Assembly (NCBI GenBank): GCA_030068145.1
Contig: JAPJBO010000831.1
Span: 37,493-101,492 of the forward strand
DNA from: Diplonema papillatum
Lineage: Eukaryota; Euglenozoa; Diplonemea; Diplonemida; Diplonemidae
Reading direction: 5' to 3'
Length of the DNA stretch: 64,000 nt
This document shows, in pieces, positions 9,832 through 21,600 of the stretch. The stretch's first letter is position 1. Each line of letters opens with the position of its first letter. The notes beneath the pieces are model-generated. The model was not told where the DNA came from and made no database searches. It worked only from the letters and a program-made list of their open reading frames with translations. A program made the position numbers and the translations under genes.

Positions 9832-10376
9832 CCGTCGAGGAGTGGTTTCGGGCCAGAAGCCCGCTCCTTCGCTGTGCACCTTAGCGGCTTGTTCAGAAGC
9901 GGGCACGCGGCGCCTTGTTAAGTTGCTTTGCGAGGAAGATGTCGGACTCCGACCCCCGCCGCGACGTGGTCGGAGACGCGAGCTTGAACTTCTGCATCGG
10001 CGGGTTCACCGTCGGCACCGCCGAAGGCAGCCTGCGGGCGACGGGTGCCGGATCGTCCGCCAGTCTCGCCTCGCATCGGCGACGTCGGGTACTTCATGTA
10101 CCCCGCACCACAGACGTCCCCGGGGACCTCCCCCGCTGCGACATCTCCTCTGCTGTTGGCCTGCTCCTTCCGGAACGACCCGCTGCCGCTGCTGCCGCCG
10201 CCGCCGCCGCCGCCACCCTGCGATGCGAGCACGTCGTGTCTCACGATGAGGTGATCGGGTGCCGGGGCTCGCCGCACAGGCCGTGGTCGAGGAGTGGTTT
10301 CGGGATAGAAATCCGCTCCTTCGCTGTGCGCCCTCGCGGCTTGTTCGGAAGCGGGCACGCGGCGCCTTGTTGCCAG
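9832..10376 (-). pseudogene. Decayed tandem copy of the 3' part of the neighbouring Ser/Pro-rich gene
   Basis: The block 9946-10285 closely matches 10719-11080 inside the gene at 10377-12020 (VRHDVLASQGGGG, GYMKYPTSPMRGE). Several indels shift the frame in the middle of the copy (FRKEQANSRGDV against FRKKSRPTAEEM). A further ~80-bp module (GCCCGCTTC-GAACAAGCCGC) occurs at 9832-9913 and again at 10289-10370. The frame after the parent gene's TAG happens to stay open through the copy for about 150 codons. I read this as a partial tandem duplication, not an extension of the gene. Confidence 0.75.
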
Positions 10377-12020
10377 CTAGCTCAGGCGCTTCCTGGCCGT
10401 CGGCGGCGGCGGCGGCGGCGGCGAGGACTTGGTGAGGCCGCCGAACGACGCGTACTTCGGCGCGACCTTCGCCGGCTTCGCCAGCCCCGCCTCTTTGCGC
10501 GCGGTGAGCACCTTCGGCCCGCGCGCGTCCGGCTTCCGGAGGGACGAAGGCTTCGCGTCGTCGGGCGCGGCGGCGGCGGCGTGCTTCGGGCTGGGCGGCG
10601 GCGGCGCCTTGTCGTGGTGCTGCCGGAGGATGATCGGCGAAGCCGACGCGTCCCAGTACGCGTCCGCGTGGACGGGCGGCGGGTTCGAGTGCGACGGCGG
10701 CAGCGAGTAGTGGGGGAAGATGTCGGACTCCGACCCCCGCCGCGACGTGGCCGGAGACGCGAGCTTGAACTTCTGCATCGGCGAGTTCACTGTCGGCACC
10801 GCCGAAGGCAGCCTGCCGGGCGACGGGTGCCGGATCGTCCGTCCCTCGCCAGCCTCGCCTCGCATCGGCGACGTCGGATACTTCATGTACCCCGCGCCAC
10901 GGACGGGGCTGCCCCTCCCCGGGGACCTCCCCCGTTGCGACATCTCCTCTGCTGTAGGCCTGCTCTTCTTCCGGAACGACCCGCTGCCGCTGCTGCCGCC
11001 GCCGCCCTGCGATGCGAGCACGTCGTGCCTCACGATGAGGTCAACTGGGTGCCTGGGCTCGCCGTGCAGGCCGTGGTCGAGCGGCGTCGATGCCAGGGAG
11101 AGGTACACGCCGGTCTTCTCGTGGACGAAGGTGATGGCGTCGGCCATGGGGGTAATCGGGTCGGCTTGCCTGCACAGCTGGATGTACTCGGCGAGACCTT
11201 TGGTGTGGAGGAGCTTCGCGAAAGGCTGGTGTTCGAGCATTTTGAGCATGATAGGCTGCATCGGGTGGTCATGGACCGATACGATGGGCTTGACTCGTAT
11301 GTACACGTTGGGATCTCTCCCTTCGCTGGATGGCGTAAACGGCTGTTCGTAGTGGGTGGACGCGTGCACGGCCTCATGCGTCGAGCGGCGGGCGGCTTCG
11401 TCGCGTTCCCGCGACACGAGGGACAGCTGCTTGGTCACCTCCGACAGCTGCGACTGCAGCTGTTCGATCTGCCGCGCCTGCTCCGCGGCCACGGCCAGGG
11501 CCGCCCGGCTGTCGGCGCCGGCGCCGGCGAAGCTGGGCGGCGCGGCGCGGATGGAGATGCTCGCGTCTTCGACCCAGGCGCCGTTCACGTACTTGACCCA
11601 GGCCACCATTTCTTCGGGCGGCACGCCATAGTGCGGGTGCACTCCGCCTTTCCCGTCGCCGGCCGCGATGCACGCTTCGGACGCGAGGACACTCTGCATC
11701 CCGCCGTCGGTGACCGCCCACGCCCCGTGCTCGTCAGTGAACAGCGCGTACCGCTCTGTTCGCCACCACGTCGGCCAACCGCGGACGTCGTGGCCCCTCG
11801 TGTACCGGCCCTCCAGGGTCGACCACTGCGGGGCGACGACTATCAATTCGTCCGAAGCGTAGGCTCCGTTCGACGGGGGCGCGTAGGGGGGGTGCCGGGG
11901 GTGGGGCTCGTGGTGCTGGGGCTGGGGCAGTTGGGGCGGGAACGGCGCGTTTCCTATATGGAGGCGGTTCGCCGGCGAACCGCGCCCGGGCGACACGTCT
12001 CGTCTCTCTCGGAACATCAT
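10377..12020 (-). CDS. Ser/Pro-rich protein with Trp-rich N-terminal module and coiled coil, function unknown
   Basis: ATG at 12020-12018 (MMFRERRDVSPGRGSP) to TAG at 10379-10377, 547 residues. I do not recognise the family. Residues ~50-150 form a compact module rich in Trp, Gly and Tyr (WPTWWRTERYALFTDEHGAW, MVAWVKYVNGAWVED). A short coiled coil follows (AEQARQIEQLQSQLSEVTKQ), then a second folded stretch (YIRVKPIVSVHDHP, LAEYIQLCRQADPITP). The rest is low-complexity Gly/Ser/Pro with repeated SPGRGSP and SPMRGE motifs and a basic C-terminus; the many SP sites suggest phosphorylation. The frame extends upstream through a (CA)n tract as poly(His-Thr), surely untranslated leader, so I chose the later ATG pair. 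No intron is needed. The 3' part is duplicated downstream. Confidence 0.65.
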   Translation of the reverse strand: MMFRERRDVSPGRGSPANRLHIGNAPFPPQLPQPQHHEPHPRHPPYAPPSNGAYASDELIVVAPQWSTLEGRYTRGHDVRGWPTWWRTERYALFTDEHGAWAVTDGGMQSVLASEACIAAGDGKGGVHPHYGVPPEEMVAWVKYVNGAWVEDASISIRAAPPSFAGAGADSRAALAVAAEQARQIEQLQSQLSEVTKQLSLVSRERDEAARRSTHEAVHASTHYEQPFTPSSEGRDPNVYIRVKPIVSVHDHPMQPIMLKMLEHQPFAKLLHTKGLAEYIQLCRQADPITPMADAITFVHEKTGVYLSLASTPLDHGLHGEPRHPVDLIVRHDVLASQGGGGSSGSGSFRKKSRPTAEEMSQRGRSPGRGSPVRGAGYMKYPTSPMRGEAGEGRTIRHPSPGRLPSAVPTVNSPMQKFKLASPATSRRGSESDIFPHYSLPPSHSNPPPVHADAYWDASASPIILRQHHDKAPPPPSPKHAAAAAPDDAKPSSLRKPDARGPKVLTARKEAGLAKPAKVAPKYASFGGLTKSSPPPPPPPTARKRLS

Positions 12021-12168
12021 TCGATCATCTACAGATCGAACACCGCAACGCGGGCACACAAGGGAACGATCCCTCGCTGCGGTTGAGCAAAACAGAGAGT
12101 GAGAGAGAGCGAGTGAGGGACAAGAGACTCGGTGGGGGGAGTAGGGGCCTCCCTCTGTGTGGACCGGT

Positions 12169-12206
<38 letters not shown>

Positions 12207-12216
12207 TGTGTGTGTT
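12169..12216. repeat. (TG)n microsatellite
   Basis: Nearly pure TG run interrupted by single C or G bases. It lies about 150 bp upstream of the start codon of the 547-residue gene, on its leader side. Confidence 0.95.
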
Positions 12217-12454
12217 GCCCTGTCGTTCGTTCTGAGTACTGAATGCACTGCGCGTTTGTGGAGGGCTTTACAAGACTGTGTTGGAACACTTCCATTGGGC
12301 CGATATGAGCTTGTGTCCCATCGTCGTCTATTCGGCATTTCGATGCGGCAGCCAGCGTCAGCTGCGGTCTTGTAGGCAGAGCCACAACCAGAGTGAGCAC
12401 CACTTTCCAGAGGTTCCCGTCTTGGAGTTTTGCTGCGGCGCACGAGTAACGCTT

Positions 12455-12510
12455 TTGGCAGAACACTGTCTCGCATACATGTTTATGATGTTAGCATCAA
12501 CTCTACTTGT
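12455..12510. repeat. Hairpin-rich dispersed repeat, partial copy at 12.5 kb
   Basis: Matches the family in GGCAGAACACTGTCTC and ATGATGTTAGCATCAAC. It lies about 440 bp upstream of the ATG at 12020. Confidence 0.6.
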
Positions 12511-13689
12511 GCATTTGGTGGTTCGGTTTTCGCTGAGCCTTTCTACTTCTGAGCGCCGGTCTAAAGCATTTCGAGAATTCACGACGGCCGGACTGGTTTC
12601 TGCCTTCTGCGTCGCTGCAACGAAGCAAAGCGGAAAAGGCGCAGGCAGGGAGCAAGAGCGTTGAATGGCAGTTTCTAATCTGTCTTTGTCGTCCAGCCGC
12701 CGTAGGCGGTGGGAGGGGTCCCAACTCCCGGTGCAAACACCCTGTGGTAAAATGAGACGGCCCCACCCACCCCCCGTGCAGCCACGGACAAGAGAACGAC
12801 AAAAAAAGCGCAGTTCGTTCGGTGTTCCTTCTTCCTTCCCGACGACAGCGAGTCTCAGACTAGCCCACCTGGAGGTTAGTTGATTCCTTGAGGCACGTTT
12901 TCTCTACCGGCGGAAGTTGTTTGGGGCTAGCTTTTCTTTTCAATTTTCTTTCATCAGCCGCCCATTGCCCTTTTTCTCCCTACCGTGTCGTATCTCTTCC
13001 AAAAGGCTCACTTTTCTTTTTCGCAAGGCCCATGGAGACGCAAGCGGATCGTCACAGTGCTGACAACGTGATGATTGCTACTCGCATAAAGTTCAAGAGA
13101 ATGTAACCACCGGGCTGAGAGGATGCTTGTTCGACACTTCGCTGTGTGATGCATCGGCAGAGAGCAGGACGTGCAGTGCGGTTGAGGAGATGACAACCGC
13201 AGACCATTTGCACGCAACCTTGATGTGTTTTTATTTAACCCAACGGCGGACAAGGAACGGGCATGCAAGGAACGTTCTTTCAATCTTAGAATCTGAACCG
13301 CGCTTCTAAACCTCGTCACATAGTTTCGTCCCGCCGCCCAAGGCGAGTCTTGGTTTCTATATCATACAACGAAGAGTGGCGTCGCCGTGGAACTGCAAGG
13401 CCGAAGGTCGATGCCCTCACGTGTGGCGCAGCCGGCAAAACTCTCGCGCGTGCACGCGTCGGTGCATGGATCGACATCGGAGTGATGGATTTGGTTGAGC
13501 TGGACAAAAAAGCTGGGACGGACTAATGACGGCCTCTATCGTCGGACTAAATTCAGACCACGGGCCCAGAACCTCGCCGGACCCAGACGGAAGTTAGGGA
13601 TTAGGCAACAGACACTTGGAGCACAAACAAACTTTTGCATCAGAAAGTCCGGAAACAGCGAGAGCAAGATGAAAAAGACCCGTGAGAGA

Positions 13690-13825
13690 CCGCTGGGAGA
13701 TCGGGGGATTGCGAAAACGTGCTTTGGGATGGATATGTGTCCGACACCGCACTGGTCTCGTCTGCGCCGCGTTTCGGTCCTTTTAGTCACAGGCACCATC
13801 ATCAGCGCGGAACCTGAGTCTGCAA
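13690..13825 (+). repeat. Dispersed ~190-bp repeat family, copy C (diverged)
   Basis: Aligns with copy A through AACGTGCTTTGGGATGGATA, CACCGCACTGGTCTCGTCTG and ACCATCATCAGCGCGGAACC. Confidence 0.8.
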
Positions 13826-14224
13826 CACACCGGGGGAGGGGATGGGGCTCGTCATTTATCTGCTTCAGCTTTTATTCGCTCAATGTCAAAGTCAGTGTCA
13901 CGTAAGCACCATGTTGCTCTTTTCTAGAGTGGTTTCTTTCTGCAGTGGCATGGGTGTTTCTCTGCTTCGTGGCGGAACCATCTTCCAACACAAAGCACGG
14001 TGCTTGTGGGTTGTTTCTTGTGCATAAAACAAAACGAAGACCCTCCTCGCTCACATAGGACCGCCAATGGATGAATTTAGATGGCCCAATACACTGTTCT
14101 GGGTCATCTCGCCGACTCCTGGATGAACTCTGAGGGACATAGCGCGGTTTCCGGCTCGTCGGGACTCAAGGAAGCCGCTGCAGACGACCTTCAAGCAGGC
14201 AGTGGAACTGGCAGGGATGGCACA

Positions 14225-14420
14225 ATGTTCCCGGGGGTGCTTGCAAGAACGTGCTTGGAATGGGTATGTGCTCAACACCGCACTGGTCCCGTCTGCGCCG
14301 TGTTTCGGTCCTTTAAGCCACGGACACACGAGGCGGTCATCGAACCTGAGTGTCTGCAGACAGGACAGGCGAGTCTGGTTTGGCAGGCGGCTGTTCGTAG
14401 CTCGGCACAGCCAGGACTAG
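14225..14420 (+). repeat. Dispersed ~190-bp repeat family, copy D
   Basis: Near-identical to copy A from TGCAAGAACGTGCTTGGAAT through GGCGGCTGTTCGTAGCTC, with a short deletion after GAGGCGG. Confidence 0.85.
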
Positions 14421-15322
14421 TCCCGTGGGGGAGGGCGAGCAAAAAATGGGCTCTCGGGGGAAGGAGTGCACCAGCAACGTGTCGTGCTTTTTTTGAAATC
14501 AGAGGCGGTAAAATACTTGCAGCAGAAAGCTACGTGTGGCATCGCGCACTCTTTAGTTGTGCCCCAAGAGAGCACAAGTTTGAGTTAAACAAGAGCAGAT
14601 AATAGGATACGGCCCCAGGCCTCACACACTCCTGTCTCAGCCCGACAGTAGACGAGAGAGTACGACTAACAACGCGCATTCTGTCGGCCTGTAGAAGAGG
14701 ATCGATATCGGCCTCCGTGACAACCACGTCCCACGCACTCGTCTCGGTAGATAGGTACAAGGTCCGATCTCTTAGTTTGAGTCAAGCAGCACGCATGTTG
14801 CCGCGGATGCGGATTTAGTTGAAATCAGACCCCGCTCTCTGCCTCAGGTCGGGAATAGATGATGGCACGGTCTCTTGATGCAATCAACCAACGCGCGTTG
14901 GCTGAACTAGATCCTACCTTTCGCGTCTTCCTGATTGGCCTTGACCGTCGACCGTAGGATCGCCACCTTCGCAAGTTTCCCCTCCCTCTTCTCTCACGAA
15001 GCTGCGCCCTGTTCAGAGAGGAAACAATAAACACATAATCCCCGGGGAATACCCTTCGCTGCATTGGCCCTTCGTGTTCTTCCCGTGGCCGGCATTTTCA
15101 GGGCACGCGGCACACACGGTTCCTCAGGAGAAGAAGCTCATCCGACGCTGCCGTATTCACTTGTGTCGCCGTCAGGTGTTGCAACGGTTCGTTCACGATG
15201 ATGATGTGGTCATGCCATGGACAGACGCGAGCGCCGTGGAACCGGCACAGCTCTTTTCGATCCTCTCGCCGCCATCAGGAGCTGGTGTTGCGTGGTCATC
15301 ATCGTATCGCAGCCGCCAGAAG

Positions 15323-15394
15323 CTAGCCCCGCGGCCGGATGGCGATTCCTTCGAACTTGAAGTCTCCTGGGATGGGCACGTCGTCCATCACAAC
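15323..15394 (-). other. Apyrase exon 4 (C-terminus)
   Basis: 72 bp encoding VVMDDVPIPGDFKFEGIAIR plus three residues and TAG. It matches the family's conserved C-terminal K-(Y/F)-E-G-I segment. Confidence 0.75.
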
Positions 15395-15601
15395 CTGCAA
15401 TGTGTAGAAAAGAAGGTGGTTTGGTGCCGTGACGCCGAGTGAACAACGCGGTGAACTCGGCGGTGAAATCGGTCGGAAAAGAAATGCGTTGTGGACATCG
15501 ATTAGGCGCGGATTTGTATGTTGCCTTGCTTCCTTTTACTTTCATCAACAGCACCATAATTTATTTCTGCCGCCTTTTATTCTCTGTGTGGTGCTGCCGA
15601 A

Positions 15602-15632
<31 letters not shown>

Positions 15633-18600
15633 CGAGTTAGAGTGCAGGGACCATCTCTCCGGGGAGTTTCCGGTCTCCTCACTTCTCTTCGCACTGCTAC
15701 GGCGGGCGTAAGTCGCTCCGGAGGCGCGCTGCAGGTTGCGGCTCTGCTACAGTGAGTGGCGGCACCGGAGTTGGTGCTGCAGCGGGCGCTCTGGCCGGCG
15801 GGCGAGCTCGTCTCGCGGGGGATCGCCGCCTTGTAACGCTGCGGGCCCTCTTCTTCCTCGCGACTGCGCGGCCTACGGCGGCGGCTAACACCTTGATGGG
15901 AAACTTCAGCTTCCATTGAGCGAAGGCTACGTCCTGAGGGTACACGGGTTTGGCGTCATTCCAGCTGTCTTTGGAGCAAACTGCTACTATGCCGTTTAAC
16001 ATCGCCTCTGTCCTCCGTCCAGCCGCAAAACGTGGACGGTGTGTGAATCCCGGCATTGCCGGCGCACCCAGGCAGCGTAAAGAGCATACACCCTGACGCC
16101 ACTTCCCGGGGAAGGCTGAGGCCCCCGTGTCAGCAAAGCTTAGGTCGTTGATGGCTCGTGTTAGATATCCTATCTGCAACCCTTTTTCGGCAAACGTTTC
16201 CCCAGGCAGCTTGGATCGCGTGTAGGCCTCAAAATCCAAAGCGAGTTCCACGCCGGTCGTAGGGAGAGGGGGGGTGTTGACCCAACGTAGATTCCTTAGC
16301 CAGTAGACTAGCGTCGCCGCGAAGCGCGTCCCGATCTGCTTCGTGAGGAGCTCACGGCTGTCCCTTGCCAGCTCAACGTCATATCTCCCTGCCGCGGCGG
16401 AGGCAAGCTCCCAGGGGCGCGTCGTCGCGATATTACGCTGCGCTTGCGCCATCTCGATGGAGATGGTCCCGATCAGCTTCTGGACCCTCTCCACGAGTAC
16501 CGGCGGGGTTCCGATGGGGGGAATCCCCCGTGTGCTCAGGCATAGGGGCATATTCTGTGCCGCCACTCCTGCGACGTCGAGTCGGCAACGTAGATTGACC
16601 CACCTGCCCCCCGGTCCCGGGCATTCCCAGAAATAGTGCAGCAGGGTCCCCGGCGTCCCACCGTCGCAGAACTCGCATACGCCGTCATCCGTTCCCCATT
16701 TTCTGTTGCACCACTCGCGAGAGTACACCGCTCCTGCGATGCATTTGCGGATTGCAAAGCTGAGCCTGTCCTCCGTCGCGCGGTTCTGCCACAGTCTGTT
16801 CAGCAGGCGCACATCCACCCCCCTCTCGATACCCGAGTAGCCTTGCCTTTGTGTCGTCAGGTAGCGCCACGCTCGAAGACGCAGGCCCTCACGGACGAAG
16901 TGCAGTGTCTCCTTCCCGGAAAAAGGCACGGTCGCACCTTCGAACGATAGCAACTCGAAACTGTGCCGCTTCGCCGGCAGGAAACGTATCTCTCGAAGGA
17001 GATTGGATATCAGCCCGACGGGGCCCTTTAAGGAGGCGTCAGCCCCGGATACAAGAAGGGCATCCATTCGCAGCCGAAACCTCTCCTTCTGGTATTGCTT
17101 CGCGGCGGTGCGGAGTGAGCTGTACCCGGAGGCGCATGCCGGATCGCACAAGTGCGCCTTCGCAACAAGGGTAAGTGTCGCGAGGGGGCTCTTCGCCCGA
17201 TTTGAGCGAGGAATCAAGCAGGCGGAGAGAGCCGTGCGAAGGACGGAGTTGTTCGCAAAGCCACCGGCCGAGTTGGCGCAGTAGGCCGCGCCGTAGTGCG
17301 CGGATGCCGCGATCGTCTGCATGACGCGGAACTTGGTGCGCGGCTTCAGTGGCGACGCTTCCAGCCTGGCTGCGGCTTCCACGGTCGCGTCAGACCTACC
17401 GTTGTCCACAGGCCCTTCTGTGCCCAGGGGAACGCCCAGAACCTTAACGGTCTTCACCGACTTCACCGCCTTGCCTCCAACCTCGAGACGGGGGCCTTTT
17501 TCCGACGTCGAGAAGGAGGCACACTTGCCTTCGTTGAGAGCGAGGCCGGTCAGACTCCCGAATATCGCGGTGACTTCTATTCCTTCCTGGAGCAGCTTCG
17601 CGAGTCGCGAGAGGAGGTACAAGTCATCAGCAAAGGACTTCGGACTCACTCGTGCCCGGCTGACCAGGGCTTTCGAGAGCACGGACAGAAGGGCGTTGAT
17701 CAGGACCACGGAGATAGGGCAGCCTTGGAGGATGCCGTTCGTGACCTTGAATTCATCGCCCACTCCCAGCGGGTACTTAAAACGACGTCTGAGGTACTTA
17801 TAGACGTGGCGCAGCGGCGCCAGCACACGCTCATGCAGCCCCAGAGCCTCAACTAGGTCGAGTACCAAACCTTGTGGAACGCGGTCAAAACATTTCGCAA
17901 AGTCGAGCGCGATCCCATGTAGCGGCGTTCCGTTAATAAGGGATTCCTCTATCGACAGCGCGATGTCCATGACGACGTCGTCGCAGGAGTGGCCTTTCCG
18001 GAAGCCATGTTGAGACTCGTGTATCCACTGCTCTTGCCAGACAAGAACCTCCTGCAGACGCACACTAGCCCAAAGACGATAAACGACACTGGAGACGGTG
18101 ATGGGCCGCAGCTTCAGGGGGTCATCTCCTTCTCCCTTGGGAATCAGGGTGACTAGCGCGTCTAGAACCCCGTCGGGCCATAGGCCCGTCTCCTCGACTT
18201 CGTTCAGTACTGCAGCAAACCCTTCCAGGATTGTGTCCGGCAGGGCCGCAACTTCTCGCATGCGCCAGCCGTCCACGCCGCATGACGATTGCACACCTTT
18301 CTTCCTCGCTATCGACCGTAGGCGGTCGGCCGTGATGGGGCCCAGTTGGCACGGGTGTTGCGCAATAAAGTCACCATATTCTCGCAGGAAGGGGGCGAAC
18401 TCGGGTTCCTTTTTCCCGGCATACATGCGTAGCACGGGGTCCCACTTCCTCCTTACCGTCGCGTCAACTTCCACCAAGTTCGCCGTGAGTCGCCCGTCGC
18501 GACCGTTCGTAAAATAGAATGTCGGCGGCGCCTCCTTCTTCACCCAAGCAAAAGACTCCTTACCCAGAGGGTTACGGAGCTCGCGCTGACACCTTGCGAT

Positions 18601-21600
18601 TTCCAGGTACCTCGAATTTAACGTAGTCTGGGCCAGGCTCTGGCACACGTCCGAGATAGTGTGTGATAGGCCCCGCGCGGCCTTCGCCGATGGCGGTATC
18701 AGTGGCAAAGCACACTTCCCGTCCGTACGCTGGAGGATGAAGCTTTGAAACGACCGTATTTTGTCCCACTGCCCTTTGAGCAGGAGCGACAACGGGCACG
18801 GGGCGCTGGACATATCCTCCCATTTGGCTCGTGCGGCCGAGTATTCCCGCATGCGTCCGAGAAGACACCTGGCTCTCTTCAGAGGTGCGGTGTCGGCCCC
18901 CGCACCCTCCGGGGACGGCCTCGCGGACACGCGCTGGGTGCTCAGCCTCCGCCGCTCTCCTCGCCCGCGGTAGGCCGCCAGGTTACCCTCAATCTTGGAC
19001 TTCTGGAGCAGATAATCCTCCGCCGCCCGCGAGATACGCAGCCAGAGAAAATCCACCCTCTGGCTGTCTTCTAGTCCGCGGGGGCACGGGTCGGCGAGTC
19101 GGTATTTCGCGACTACAGCTTTGAGAGCTGCGGTGTCGGTACGGTCAGTCAGACCGGATCCAGGGATGGCACGGGGGAAGCGGAACACCGCGTTAAGTTG
19201 CTGGAAAGCGGTGAGGTGAAGCTCAGCTCGAATCGCCTTATGTGTCGGGAACCCGGCCTCGAAGGTTTCTACGTTTCCAAGAGCGGAAGAGGCGATTTCG
19301 TTGGTAAGCACAAGGTCAATGCGTGACGGCTCCCCGTGGTAGCAGGTGTGCTCCGGAGGCCTGCTCAGGGACTTCGCGTGAAGCTCGGCACAGTCAGTCC
19401 ACCCGTTTCGCAGTGCGAAGCGTAGGGCAGGAGAGTTCAGAGGGTCTGTGTTCAGGTCACCTGCAACTACAATCGGTACCGCGCCCAGGCGCCGGCGCAT
19501 GCCCCAGAGAACCCCCTCGACCAACTTCTCACGTTCAATCCGAGCCGAGTGGCCGCAATGTCCGTACAACGAAACCACGTGAAGCGCACCCTTCCCGCTT
19601 CCGGTCGCGACACGTACGTGGAGGAAGCGAGCTGCCTCGTAGGCCCGCTCTTCAACGACATCGAACGGGCTAACCACGCATGCCGGCAGGCCTTTCCTCA
19701 CAAGGATTGCTACACCGGCGCTCCCCCCGGTTATTTGGGATGGAACGTCGTTGCCACATTTACGCCCTTCGCAGCAGGAACCGAAGAAAGGCTGCCAGAC
19801 GTCGAGAGCAGCACACTCCTTCAGGGCCATCCGGATTTTCTTCTGCCCGGTGCTCGTCAGCTTCGTCTCCTGCAAGCAGATGACGTCCGCCACAATGCCG
19901 CAGAGGAGGAGCACGTTCTTTAACAACGAGGTTACGTTGATCGTTACTACACGTAAGGGTGGTAGGCGAGGGCCGGACCCAGAGGATGTAGTGAGGGTAA
20001 GGTTGTGTGACGCGTATGACGCGTGGTATAATTGAGGGCTCACCATTTTGAGTCCGCGGGGTCGACGGCGGGCGCCTGCGCAGGCGAGGGCGGTGTTGGG
20101 GGGGCGTCTTGCAGTTTAGCCCAGCACGCATGGCAAACCACCGCCTCACAGGGGCCGTGTGCACATTGACGCCTCGCCTGTCCTACTTGCATACTCTTGC
20201 AGCAGACTTCGCATAGGAACGCTTTATCGTTTTCGTATGCCTCCTGCCAGTTGGCGTGCCGGCAGTCGGTAGCCATATTGTCAGCGGTGTCGACCCGCGC
20301 CACCTTGTCCTGGGTCGTCGTCTCATCGCTGGCGCGGCTCCGCTTCTGTCCAGGAACGGGTTCTGGGCGTTCTTGGAGGCTCGCGAGGAACTCGCGAGGG
20401 AGATTAATCTTCACCCGCTGGCACTGTGTGGTGAACCCCTTCTTTTGCCTCGCGTCGATGGATCGGTCGTATTTCCTGATCGAGATTGACGCCCGATCAA
20501 GGCGGTAGAGCACTGGTGCCGGAGGTCCCTGGTCGGCAATGACCACGCACACAGTATCCCCTCGCCGTTTGAACGAACCGACCGGCTCCACATTCCATTC
20601 GGCTGCTGCGCAGGCGGCGAGGAGGTCGGACGGGTGCTCCGCCGGACACGCCGTGGTGACGATGTACTTGTCACCCCGACGCTGGCGCTTCGACAGCTTC
20701 TTCCCGACCGCCGATTCCGTGGCGGCGACGTGCTCCGGGGTCGTTCGTATGCCGAAGACGCCGGTTTTCGCACCGCCGATCACACCGAAAGTGTTCGGTG
20801 TCCGGGAAGCTATCTGGCGCGCTTCCTCGAGGGCGCAGTCGCTCACCCACACCGCCGGCAGCGTGTCCGTTCCGTTGACGAACGACATGGCCTTCCAGAA
20901 AGTGCCGGCCTTCCCGGAGCTCCGAAGCAACTTCGGCACGTCTTCGACTGGAACGCGGACGCTCACCTCACACACGCCCTGACGTCGGTGCACCTTCGTA
21001 AACACCGACGACCAGTCCATGCGCAGACCTTCGGCTTCCGCCGCCTTCTTCGCCATGATCCTGACCGACTGGCCAGCCTTCATCGCCGTCTCCCACGTAG
21101 TGGCGTGGACATAAGCCGCACGTACCTGGAATAGGCACACCTGTGTCGTCGGCTGCCCGGGGGCGACCGTTTTGCACGATACCGTCGGCGGGGTGACGTT
21201 GTAGTACTTCGCCCACACGTCCTGGTGGTTCCCGTCAGAAAGCACCACCAGGTGCCTCGCCGACTCTGCCCACGGCACGGTGCACACGACGGCTACTTTT
21301 GCGCCCGGACAGACCCCGATGAGGTCCAGGGCAGCCCCCCATGCGTACTCCGCATCCTCGGTGTTCGCGGCAACAAGGACGCCGCCTTTCTTGCACCCCA
21401 TCTCGACACCGGACTCGACCTTTGGCACTCCCCAGCCATCGAGTACCATGACGGCCTTCGGACGTGAGCGTCGGGTCTTTTCGGCCCACGTGCTCCCTTT
21501 GGGCGTGTTCGGTTGCGCCGCCGCTGCATCGCGCACTTTCCGTATCGTCGCTGCAGAGGCCTGAAGTGCTGTACCACACCTGAGAACAGGTGTAAAACAG

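Larger units (their letters stand above)
12520..15320. other. Gene-poor stretch with two copies of the ~190-bp repeat
   Basis: No domain or convincing exon seen. It holds copies C and D of the dispersed family and otherwise only short, compositionally random frames. Confidence 0.6.

Noticed and set aside
9790-9845. tRNA T-arm-like GGGTTCGAAGCCCG
   Set aside because: No D arm, anticodon arm or acceptor stem around it; it is part of the duplicated module.
1858-10379. Reassigned UAG codon to explain open frames after TAG
   Set aside because: The apyrase and LINE-B ORF2 end at family-appropriate points with TAG, so UAG works as a stop here.
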